Part shown: positions 1 through 5,063 of the stretch, one piece after another | Numbering within the stretch: position 1 is the first letter of the stretch | Layout of the letters: every line of letters starts with the position of its first letter | NCBI GenBank assembly: GCA_027886945.1 | Contig: JAPCJM010000011.1 | Span: 1 to 6,467 of the forward strand | Source of the DNA: Nitrososphaerota archaeon | GTDB lineage: Archaea > Thermoproteota > Nitrososphaeria > Nitrososphaerales > UBA183 | Reading direction: 5' to 3' | Length of the DNA stretch: 6,467 nucleotides | Notes under the pieces: model-generated | The model's input: only the letters and a program-made list of their open reading frames with translations | What the model was told of the DNA's origin: nothing | Databases searched by the model: none | Made by a program: the position numbers and the translations under genes

Positions 1-68
1 CCAAGAGCCGCGACGGAGAGGCTTACAGGCGCTTCGTGACTGACTTCTTTGTCAGAGCCATGAAGTAG
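1..68 (+). CDS. 3' end of an unidentified protein gene (C-terminal 21-22 residues)
   Basis: An open frame enters from the left edge (codons in phase with base 3) and ends at TAG 66-68. The visible tail is charged and aromatic, ending in FFVRAMK, and looks like the last helix of a globular protein. It is too short to assign to a family. The gene on the other strand ends five bases further on, which is the usual packing for convergent genes and supports this being a genuine 3' end. It could still be a chance open frame, since 22 codons carry little statistical weight. Confidence 0.4.
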   Translation, partial: KSRDGEAYRRFVTDFFVRAMK

Positions 69-86
69 GCCGACTAGAGGTCGGCC
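68..86. terminator. Hairpin spanning the stop codons of two convergent genes
   Basis: GGCCGAC (68-74) and GTCGGCC (80-86) form a perfect 7-bp stem around a TAGAG loop. The left arm begins on the last base of the + strand stop codon, and the minus-strand stop (74-76) starts at the end of that arm. The placement suits a bidirectional transcript end. However, no T-tract follows in either direction and archaeal termination mostly relies on T-tracts, so termination is an inference. Confidence 0.35.
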
Positions 87-472
87 ACGACTAGTTCCGG
101 GACAATCTCGATGGAGACCCTGGGCTGCTTCCAGTAGCGGTCACGCGCGGCCTTTCTGCCCTTTTCCTCCCCGGTGTATCTTATGGCCAATGACTCGATA
201 TCCTTCAATGAGTCACGTTCGGTGGCTATCCTCGCCTTCCCCTGGATCATGATGTAGGGATAGCCATCATCGACCAGGAAGGAAACCCTCGGGTCTCGTT
301 TGATGTTCCAGTACTTCACCCGGTCCGTGGTGGTGTTCACAATCAACTTCCCCTCGTCCAGCATGTACCAGATGGGGGTGACGTGAGGAGAACCGTCTTT
401 CCTTATCGTGGCGATCTTTCCAAAGTAGATGCCTCTGAGGAAGGCCTCTGCCTTGGAATCGAACCCTCCCAT
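74..472 (-). CDS. PPOX-class split-barrel oxidoreductase, probably F420-dependent (FDOR-B-like)
   Basis: A 132-residue protein with the layout of small flavin/deazaflavin split-barrel enzymes (pyridoxamine-phosphate-oxidase-like, Pfam Putative_PNPOx). Seen: DGSPHVTPIW at residues 26-35 after a first hydrophobic strand, TDRVKYWNIKRDPRVS at 49-64, a central IQGKARI strand at 76-82, and RYTG at 98-101. The DGxPHVTPxW and K..N..RDPR signatures are typical of F420H2-dependent FDOR-B reductases, which are cytosolic homodimers of about 130-150 residues; the substrate cannot be read from sequence. I chose ATG at 472; an in-frame TTG at 481 would add only three residues. It is the last gene of a minus-strand operon, 20 bases after the stop of the DUF885-like gene, with no obvious Shine-Dalgarno. 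FMN or heme-degrading relatives of the same fold remain possible. Confidence 0.88.
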   Translation of the reverse strand: MGGFDSKAEAFLRGIYFGKIATIRKDGSPHVTPIWYMLDEGKLIVNTTTDRVKYWNIKRDPRVSFLVDDGYPYIMIQGKARIATERDSLKDIESLAIRYTGEEKGRKAARDRYWKQPRVSIEIVPELVVADL

Positions 473-492
473 AACGCCCAACTTGTAGGCTT

Positions 493-2154
493 CTACTTCA
501 ATTTGGCGGCGTATTCATTCAGCATCCGCCTGTACATGCTCCTTGGCGGGAACCCGATGCTGCAGAGGTAGGTCGAGAACTTCACCCTCTTCTTGGGATC
601 CTTGATTTTCCTCTCGATGCCGCGGATCTCCTGGCCTACCACTGCGTAGCAGGTCGCGTATCCTGGAAAGAGTCCCTGGTGTGCAGGGAAGAGCTGGAAA
701 TAGACGCTGCTCCTCGAGACCCCGGTGCGCTCGTGGGCCCAGTCCAGGAATTCCAACAGATTCTTCTTGCCCGTGTTTATCCACACATCACCGACGACTC
801 TGAGGAACCTGACTATTCTCCAGCGCCGGGTCATGAACTCGAGTTCGAGGTTGATCTGTTTGAGTCCCCCGTACTTCTCCATCAATTTCACATACGCCTT
901 CTCCGTCTGGGTCAGCCGTTTCTTTGCCTCGAGGCTCTTGGAGAGTTCGAAGAACTCGATCTCCCTGTTGAAAGAGAGGCCTTCGGTGATCGGTGCGCCG
1001 CTAGGCAATCCTGGCATGGCTTGAAGCATCGAAAGCTTGCCTACGAAACCGAGGGCGCTGTTGGAGTGGTGGACGCAGTGGCCGTACTCCTCATGGATGA
1101 GGAGGTTCATTATGGCCGCGACTGATTTGTCCGGGTCCCTCTTCGGGTCCGTGGTCTGGAAGAAGTACTGGAAGGGTTTCCTGGTGAAGGTGTCGAAGAA
1201 TTGCGCGGCCCCCGTCGGGATGACCCCGGTCAGATAGGGCGGGGTCTCGATTACTTTGGTGTTGTACTTCGGGTTGATGGCGGTTAACTCTGAGTTCACA
1301 AGTCTTTGGACCACCCGGCGGATTCCCAGTGTGACCTCGACCAGTTTCTTCGGGTCGAGATGGTTCCTTGCGTTGATCTTTGACTCGACTTCCTCGGGGG
1401 TGGGCTTGCATCCGAACTGCTTCGCTAGCTTTTCCGTGACCCTCCTAAACCTCGGGAGTTCCTCGTCAATCCAGGCTACGGCGGCACTCTCCAGCTGTTC
1501 CGGGGTTTCGGTGTAATCGTACCCCTTCCTCAGGACGACGGGGTAGAACTTCTGTCGGGCGAGGTCGAATCCCTTTTCCTTGAATATTCTCTCAGCGTTG
1601 GGAAACTCTCCCTTCCCCCACCCCTCCAACTCGAAGAGCTTGACGTATTCTGTTACTTTCTCTTTCAGAGAGTCGCAGGCTTCCTTAACCTTCGAACTCT
1701 TGGTCTCCCCTTTCACAGTGTCGAGAATCTCGAGGGCACCGCCCAGCCTGTACAAGGCGAGGGCCTTGACCGCGACGGGGATGTCTCTGTTAGAGTATCT
1801 CGCAGTGCAGGCTTCGACCGTCTTCTCGGCGTAATCGAGTAGCGAAAGCATGTGGACGTCGTTCACTCCCTCCTTGACCAAGTGAGCGAATATCGTCCCG
1901 ACAATGTCGTCGAGGACGGGCTGAGGCTCGTCGAAAAGCAGACTGGTCTCCATGGAGTCTAGGAGCTTCCGCTGCAGGTCGGTCTTCGCTTTCGACCTGA
2001 GGCTCCTCACTTTCCCCAACGCGGCGTTGACGTTCTTCTGGGATGCGATGAACAGCTTTCCCGCGTAGTCGTTGAACCCCATGAGATAGGCTCCGGAGGG
2101 GTTCACCTCCTTCACAAAGTCCATGATCTGAGAGTCTAGGGGGTCTGAAACCAT
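493..2154 (-). CDS. DUF885-like putative zinc metallopeptidase-fold protein
   Basis: A 553-residue, largely helical, soluble protein with no signal peptide or membrane segment. Seen: a candidate metal site HEEYGH at residues 354-359 followed by H362-H363; EGLSFNREIEFFE at 391-403, in the place of the conserved EGWAxYxE glutamate motif; and FPGYATCYAVVGQEI at 496-510, resembling the C-terminal PGQAxxYxxG element of DUF885. Order and spacing of the three blocks match DUF885, a bacterial/archaeal family in the gluzincin-like peptidase superfamily and of similar length. Family members normally show HExxPGHH, so the His spacing here is atypical and activity is uncertain. I chose ATG at 2154; the frame stays open further upstream only because it runs across the 3' end of the preceding gene. 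Second gene of the operon, 29 bases after the reductase stop. A carboxypeptidase- or oligopeptidase-like role is possible but is an inference. Confidence 0.75.
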   Translation of the reverse strand: MVSDPLDSQIMDFVKEVNPSGAYLMGFNDYAGKLFIASQKNVNAALGKVRSLRSKAKTDLQRKLLDSMETSLLFDEPQPVLDDIVGTIFAHLVKEGVNDVHMLSLLDYAEKTVEACTARYSNRDIPVAVKALALYRLGGALEILDTVKGETKSSKVKEACDSLKEKVTEYVKLFELEGWGKGEFPNAERIFKEKGFDLARQKFYPVVLRKGYDYTETPEQLESAAVAWIDEELPRFRRVTEKLAKQFGCKPTPEEVESKINARNHLDPKKLVEVTLGIRRVVQRLVNSELTAINPKYNTKVIETPPYLTGVIPTGAAQFFDTFTRKPFQYFFQTTDPKRDPDKSVAAIMNLLIHEEYGHCVHHSNSALGFVGKLSMLQAMPGLPSGAPITEGLSFNREIEFFELSKSLEAKKRLTQTEKAYVKLMEKYGGLKQINLELEFMTRRWRIVRFLRVVGDVWINTGKKNLLEFLDWAHERTGVSRSSVYFQLFPAHQGLFPGYATCYAVVGQEIRGIERKIKDPKKRVKFSTYLCSIGFPPRSMYRRMLNEYAAKLK

Positions 2155-2183
2155 GGCGGTGTGGGCCGGCCGGCGGGTTATTT

Positions 2184-3668
2184 CTAGTTCGCGACGTCCA
2201 ATGGCTTGAACTTCTCGACTGTCTCTGTCAGCTCTCTTCCGAGGCGCTTCTGCCATTCTTCGAACCCCTTCGGTGAATCCGGGTAGGTCAGATTGATTTC
2301 CACCAGGGCCGCACTCTTCTTCACCGTGTACCTCAGCCCTCTTGCAAGGGAGAGCTGCCCCAGGACGCGGAACCACATGGCAGGATTCATGAACCTGGCC
2401 TGGTTGAACTCCGGGTGCTTGCGCTCGGTGATGGCAGTCACGTCTTCCTCTGATAGGAAGTACTTCATCCCATAATTGATCTGGTCGTCGGTAACGGTCT
2501 GGAGATAGCGCCGAAGAACCTCGAAGCTTGCCATGGGGTAGCCGTGAGTGTTCATGTACTCGACGTTGTACTTCCATAGGCCCGCCTCGCTGGTGTCCCC
2601 CGCCTCGAGGGCCTCGGCTACGACCTTCCCGAGTATGGTGCCGCCGTATATCGACGGACTGATCCCCCCGGCGTCTATGGGCCTTGGCATCCAGGCGGAG
2701 TCCCCGACGACTGCGAAGCCGTTGGCAACCATGCAGTCGTTGTGGCGGCGGACTGGGACCTGCCAGTTCCCCTTGGTGTTTCCCGAATCAGAATCGTCCG
2801 AAGGCTGGGCGTATTTCTTGATGACGGGGTTGTCCGCGAGATATTTGTCGATGAGGCTCTGCAGATTGTCGTTTAGCTTGAAGCGTCTGTTCCTTCGGGC
2901 GAGGCCCGAATGGGACACCCCGAGGCCAATGTTCACCTTCTTCTTCCCCTTGGGGAAGACCCAGGCGTACCCAGCCGGGGCGATGAACTGGTCCAGATGT
3001 ATGATGCAATAGTCGGGAGAGAAGAACTCTGGGGCGTCGACCGCCGGCTCGAAATCAAGGATGTAACGCCCGGTCCCTACGACGTCGTCCATGTCAATCT
3101 CCTTTTCGATCCTCGAGGATATCGGAATGAACCTCCGCAAGACTGACGAGGAGCCCGTCGCGTCGATGACTATCTTAGCCGTCAGGCTGAATGTAGTTCC
3201 GTCGGACTTCCTCCCTGTGACCCCGGTGACCCGACCGTCCTCTGAGAGCAGCCTCTCCGCAGTCGCTCCGTATATGAACTCGGTCCCGAACTTCTTCGCA
3301 TCGTTGACCTGGCGCCTCGGAGCGAGCTTCCGGTTGAACAGATATCCTTCACCCTCGAAAAGGACCTTGGTCTGCCTGTCCGGGGAATAGACATAGACTC
3401 CGCTAACAGGGTGCTCGAGTTCGGGGGAGCCGTACCTTATGCCGATGTGCTCGGCAAGGTAGTCAAGAGACCTCTTGCTTGTTGCGTCCCCGCATGTCCA
3501 TCCGTTGTTCGTCTTCTTGCCCGGTTCGTCCTCCTTGTTCCTGTCAATGACGAGGACGTGCGCCTTGCTCTTTGTGTTGTAACCTATCGAGGCCGCGGTG
3601 ATGAGACCGGCCATCCCTCCCCCGGCGATGATAACGTCGTAATTTGAGACGGTTTGCGATGGCCCCAA
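2184..3668 (-). CDS. Geranylgeranyl-reductase-family FAD-dependent oxidoreductase
   Basis: A 494-residue flavoprotein. Seen: an N-terminal Rossmann motif, DVIIAGGGMAG at residues 11-21, with D42 at the end of the second strand for FAD ribose; a CGDA motif at 59-62; IDATG at 168-172; the family signature YAWVFPKG at 234-241 followed by NIGLG at 246-250; and the second FAD motif GDSA at 322-325 followed by the AGGI glycine loop at 333-336. Geranylgeranyl reductases saturate isoprenoid double bonds, in archaea those of digeranylgeranylglycerophospholipids or of quinone side chains, working at the membrane surface. The protein is longer than the usual 390-450 residues, with a helical C-terminal tail. 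The frame has no ATG before residue 19; TTG at 3668 is the only sensible start, because a stop (TAA) lies 3 codons before it. It leads the operon with the DUF885-like and PPOX genes. Exact substrate and electron donor are unknown. Confidence 0.88.
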   Translation of the reverse strand: MGPSQTVSNYDVIIAGGGMAGLITAASIGYNTKSKAHVLVIDRNKEDEPGKKTNNGWTCGDATSKRSLDYLAEHIGIRYGSPELEHPVSGVYVYSPDRQTKVLFEGEGYLFNRKLAPRRQVNDAKKFGTEFIYGATAERLLSEDGRVTGVTGRKSDGTTFSLTAKIVIDATGSSSVLRRFIPISSRIEKEIDMDDVVGTGRYILDFEPAVDAPEFFSPDYCIIHLDQFIAPAGYAWVFPKGKKKVNIGLGVSHSGLARRNRRFKLNDNLQSLIDKYLADNPVIKKYAQPSDDSDSGNTKGNWQVPVRRHNDCMVANGFAVVGDSAWMPRPIDAGGISPSIYGGTILGKVVAEALEAGDTSEAGLWKYNVEYMNTHGYPMASFEVLRRYLQTVTDDQINYGMKYFLSEEDVTAITERKHPEFNQARFMNPAMWFRVLGQLSLARGLRYTVKKSAALVEINLTYPDSPKGFEEWQKRLGRELTETVEKFKPLDVAN

Positions 3669-3706
3669 AGCGACCCCTTATCTCTGATTGAGGTGTCAAA
3701 GAGTCT

Positions 3707-3714
3707 GAATATAG
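3707..3714 (-). promoter_or_regulatory. TATA-like box for the reductase operon
   Basis: CTATATTC on the minus strand is centred about 42 bases before the TTG start, which would put transcription start near 3685 and give a short leader of about 17 nt. It is the best A/T-rich hexamer-type signal between the upstream terminator and the gene. The leader contains AAGGGG shortly before the start, a weak ribosome-binding candidate. Both assignments are by eye. Confidence 0.4.
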
Positions 3715-3748
3715 GTATAGCCTGAGATTTCCCCGTTCACAGAGACGG

Positions 3749-3772
3749 CTTAGCACCTCCACTACTGCTAAG
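3749..3772. repeat. Inverted repeat CTTAGCA-N10-TGCTAAG upstream of the reductase operon
   Basis: Perfect 7-bp arms (3749-3755 and 3766-3772) are separated by 10 bases, and an outer 4-bp complement, TTCA 3736-3739 with TGAA 3773-3776, lies beyond a bulge. The repeat sits about 35-60 bases upstream of the TATA-like box and immediately after the T-rich tract that probably ends cdvB transcription. It could be an operator for a dimeric regulator or an RNA hairpin at the end of the cdvB transcript. Confidence 0.45.
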
Positions 3773-3773
3773 T

Positions 3774-3810
3774 GAAAAACAGAAAGAAAGGCCGCCCGGC
3801 ATGAGCCGAG
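3774..3810 (-). terminator. Terminator of cdvB: short hairpin followed by T-rich tract
   Basis: Read on the minus strand, CTCGGC-TCAT-GCCGGG (3810-3795) can fold into a 6-bp stem with one G-U pair, and is followed by a pyrimidine run with TTT, TTT and TTTTT blocks (3790-3774). It begins 14 bases after the cdvB stop codon. T-tracts are the main archaeal termination signal, and the hairpin adds to the case. Confidence 0.55.
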
Positions 3811-3824
3811 CTGCCTGGGTTTGC

Positions 3825-4466
3825 CTATTCGCTTGTGAAGATGGATTGGCTCGTTGTGTTCGGGACGTCCGGGAGTGTGTCGCTGATCCGCTTCTCGGCT
3901 ATCGCCGACGCCTCTGCGAGGATCTTGTTCGCCTCTTCGCTGTTCTCCGCCTGGTAGAAGGTCGTCCCCGTTATCTGGCCGACGTCTACCATGATTGAGT
4001 TGAGCTGGGCTCCGATCTCTCCGAGTGCTCCCTGGGCGTCGGGCATCGCTTCACTTAGGGTTGCGCGTACGTTCTTGATCACCCCGATGGCCGGGGCTAT
4101 TGTGGCCGCGAAGTCTCCGATGTCTGTGACCGTCTGAAGCCTAGTCGTGATCTGTTCTAGGGCGATCTTGGACTGGGTTACGATCTTTTCCATCTTGCGG
4201 ACTTCGGCGAGCTCGTTGGAGTACGCCTTGCTGGATTCCTGGTCGTGTGACTGGACTGCTGACACTGTCTTCTTGAAGATGGAGCTCTCGCGTTGCTTAA
4301 GCCGGTTCATCGCCTGGTCCAGTCTGTTGATCTCCCCAGTCAATTGCTGGGTCGCTTTCTGGACCTGCGGACGAATCGGCTTCGGGCCGCGGACTGCTTC
4401 GCGGACCTGCTTCCCGAAGGGCTCCGTCTCCTGAGCCTTCCATCCTTTTTCGAACTTGCTGCTCAT
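3825..4466 (-). CDS. cdvB: ESCRT-III / Snf7-family cell division protein, CdvB-like
   Basis: A 213-residue, charged, mostly helical protein with the archaeal ESCRT-III pattern. A basic N-terminal part (residues 20-37, rich in R/K/P) leads into a long helical hairpin at about 33-115, including INRLDQAMNRLKQRESSIFKK, then SNELAEVRKMEKIVTQSKIA and ALEQITTRLQTVTDIGD. Further amphipathic helices lie at 119-165. CdvB proteins polymerise on the inner membrane at midcell and constrict it during division and vesicle budding, and are remodelled by the AAA ATPase CdvC (Vps4-like). The tail carries LPDVP at 198-202, resembling an MIT-interacting motif (MIM2). At this length it lacks the winged-helix end of full-length Sulfolobus CdvB and matches the shorter paralogues, of which thaumarchaea carry several. 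cdvA and cdvC are not in the window. ATG at 4466 directly follows a repeated GATATCAC element. Confidence 0.88.
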   Translation of the reverse strand: MSSKFEKGWKAQETEPFGKQVREAVRGPKPIRPQVQKATQQLTGEINRLDQAMNRLKQRESSIFKKTVSAVQSHDQESSKAYSNELAEVRKMEKIVTQSKIALEQITTRLQTVTDIGDFAATIAPAIGVIKNVRATLSEAMPDAQGALGEIGAQLNSIMVDVGQITGTTFYQAENSEEANKILAEASAIAEKRISDTLPDVPNTTSQSIFTSE

Positions 4467-4467
4467 C

Positions 4468-4487
4468 GTGATATCCGAAGTGATATC
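4468..4487 (-). promoter_or_regulatory. GATATCAC tandem repeat / hairpin directly before the cdvB start codon
   Basis: On the minus strand two copies of GATATCAC are separated by TTCG, and the second copy ends one base before ATG. Because GATATC is self-complementary, the same bases can form a 6-bp RNA stem with an ACTTCG loop. Position suggests translational control or a protein-binding site; no Shine-Dalgarno-like motif is seen here. Confidence 0.45.
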
Positions 4488-4512
4488 TCAGTGGTCGGAC
4501 AAGACTGACTGT

Positions 4513-4540
4513 GGCAATAACCGTTGACTTCCTGCTTAAG
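4513..4540 (-). promoter_or_regulatory. Candidate cdvB promoter region (two TATA-like options)
   Basis: Two A/T-rich elements precede cdvB on the minus strand. GGTTATTGCC (4522-4513) would give a leader of about 26 nt that starts just ahead of the GATATCAC repeat. CTTAAG (4540-4535) would give about 46 nt. I cannot choose between them from sequence alone. Confidence 0.3.
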
Positions 4541-4549
4541 GAATTTCAC

Positions 4550-4584
4550 CAAGAGCCAGTGAAGAAAAGGGATGAGAGCTCTTG
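4550..4584 (-). terminator. Inverted repeat abutting the mscL stop codon, possible terminator
   Basis: CAAGAGC (4550-4556) and GCTCTTG (4578-4584) form a perfect 7-bp dyad around a 21-base loop whose minus-strand sequence contains CCCTTTTCTT. It starts on the base following the mscL stop (4585-4587). The pyrimidine-rich loop may act as the archaeal T-tract signal; the dyad may also be coincidental. Confidence 0.35.
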
Positions 4585-4965
4585 CTACTCGATTTTGTAC
4601 CGCTTCGCGATCTTCACCATGACGAATATGACGGCTACTACGATGAGGAATGTGATCAAAGCGACTAGGAAGTCACCGACCTTGAAGGTTTGATTCGCGA
4701 AGGACTCAGTTAGCGAACTAAGGTCACCCACGCTGCTCAGCGGGATGCCTACGATCGGGAGTATCAGGTCCTTGACAAGGGCCTGGACCAAGCCACCAAG
4801 ATAGACAGCCAGGATGAATGCCACTGCGAGGCCGAGGACCTTGTACTCGGCGAGGAACGCCTTGAACTCGGCCGGGAGGCCTTTCGGCGGAGGCGGAGGC
4901 GGTGGATGGGTGAGGAGCTCTCTAATTTTCCGAAGTTCGGCCAGCATCTCTTCGTCGGGAGACAC
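4585..4965 (-). CDS. mscL: Large-conductance mechanosensitive channel MscL
   Basis: A 126-residue membrane protein matching MscL: an amphipathic S1-type helix (AEFKAFLAEYKVLG, residues 32-45), pore-lining TM1 at about 46-70 with the small-residue pattern GLAVAFILAVYLGGLVQALV, the conserved DLILPIVG turn (66-73), a short extracellular loop (74-96), and TM2 at 98-118 ending in a basic KRYK anchor. MscL forms a homopentameric pore that opens under membrane tension and releases solutes on hypo-osmotic shock. Unusual: a 28-residue N-terminal extension with a helical stretch (MLAELRKIRELL) and seven consecutive prolines at 21-27, and no C-terminal cytoplasmic helix after TM2. The start is GTG at 4965; ATG at 4947 would lose six residues. 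A weak CTTATC box (4992-4987), about 25 bases upstream, would make GTG leaderless. Confidence 0.92.
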   Translation of the reverse strand: MSPDEEMLAELRKIRELLTHPPPPPPPKGLPAEFKAFLAEYKVLGLAVAFILAVYLGGLVQALVKDLILPIVGIPLSSVGDLSSLTESFANQTFKVGDFLVALITFLIVVAVIFVMVKIAKRYKIE

Positions 4966-5063
4966 AGTGTGGGTTCCAGCCTGGGCGATAAGACTCTTGT
5001 GGCTAGCCTTGCTCGGAGGGTTAATCCGGTGGAAAAAAGCAGACCCGGACGGGACCCGCTTTA
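4966..5063. promoter_or_regulatory. Divergent promoter region between mscL and the EamA permease
   Basis: These 98 bases must contain starts for both strands. For the + gene, AAAAAA at 5033-5038 is centred about 28 bases before its TTG start, consistent with a leaderless transcript. For mscL, CTTATC (4992-4987, minus strand) lies about 25 bases before GTG, and a second option is GGATTAACC (5027-5019). An 8-bp palindrome GGCTAGCC sits at 5001-5008 between the two. All elements were judged by eye. Confidence 0.4.

Noticed and set aside
679..1125. Open frame of 148 codons on the + strand, opposite the DUF885-like gene
   Set aside because: Antisense shadow of a gene with clear family motifs; the translated protein shows no recognisable pattern and has no promoter of its own.
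2157..2177. GC-rich palindromic stretch with GGCCGGCC between reductase and DUF885-like genes
   Set aside because: Considered as an intra-operon terminator or processing site, but no T-tract follows and the short G/C dyad is expected by chance in a GC-rich spacer.
2155..2577. Upstream extension of the DUF885-like frame, giving a 694-residue protein from 2577
   Set aside because: The added 141 residues overlap the 3' end of the reductase gene in another frame, are rich in R, P, G and H as out-of-frame shadows are, and show no domain. ATG 2154 lies just after the reductase stop.
3544..3762. Minus-strand open frame starting GTG 3762 next to a GGAGGTG motif
   Set aside because: The SD-like bases coincide with the possible start itself and with the loop of an inverted repeat, and most of the frame overlaps the reductase gene out of phase. 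No sensible protein results.
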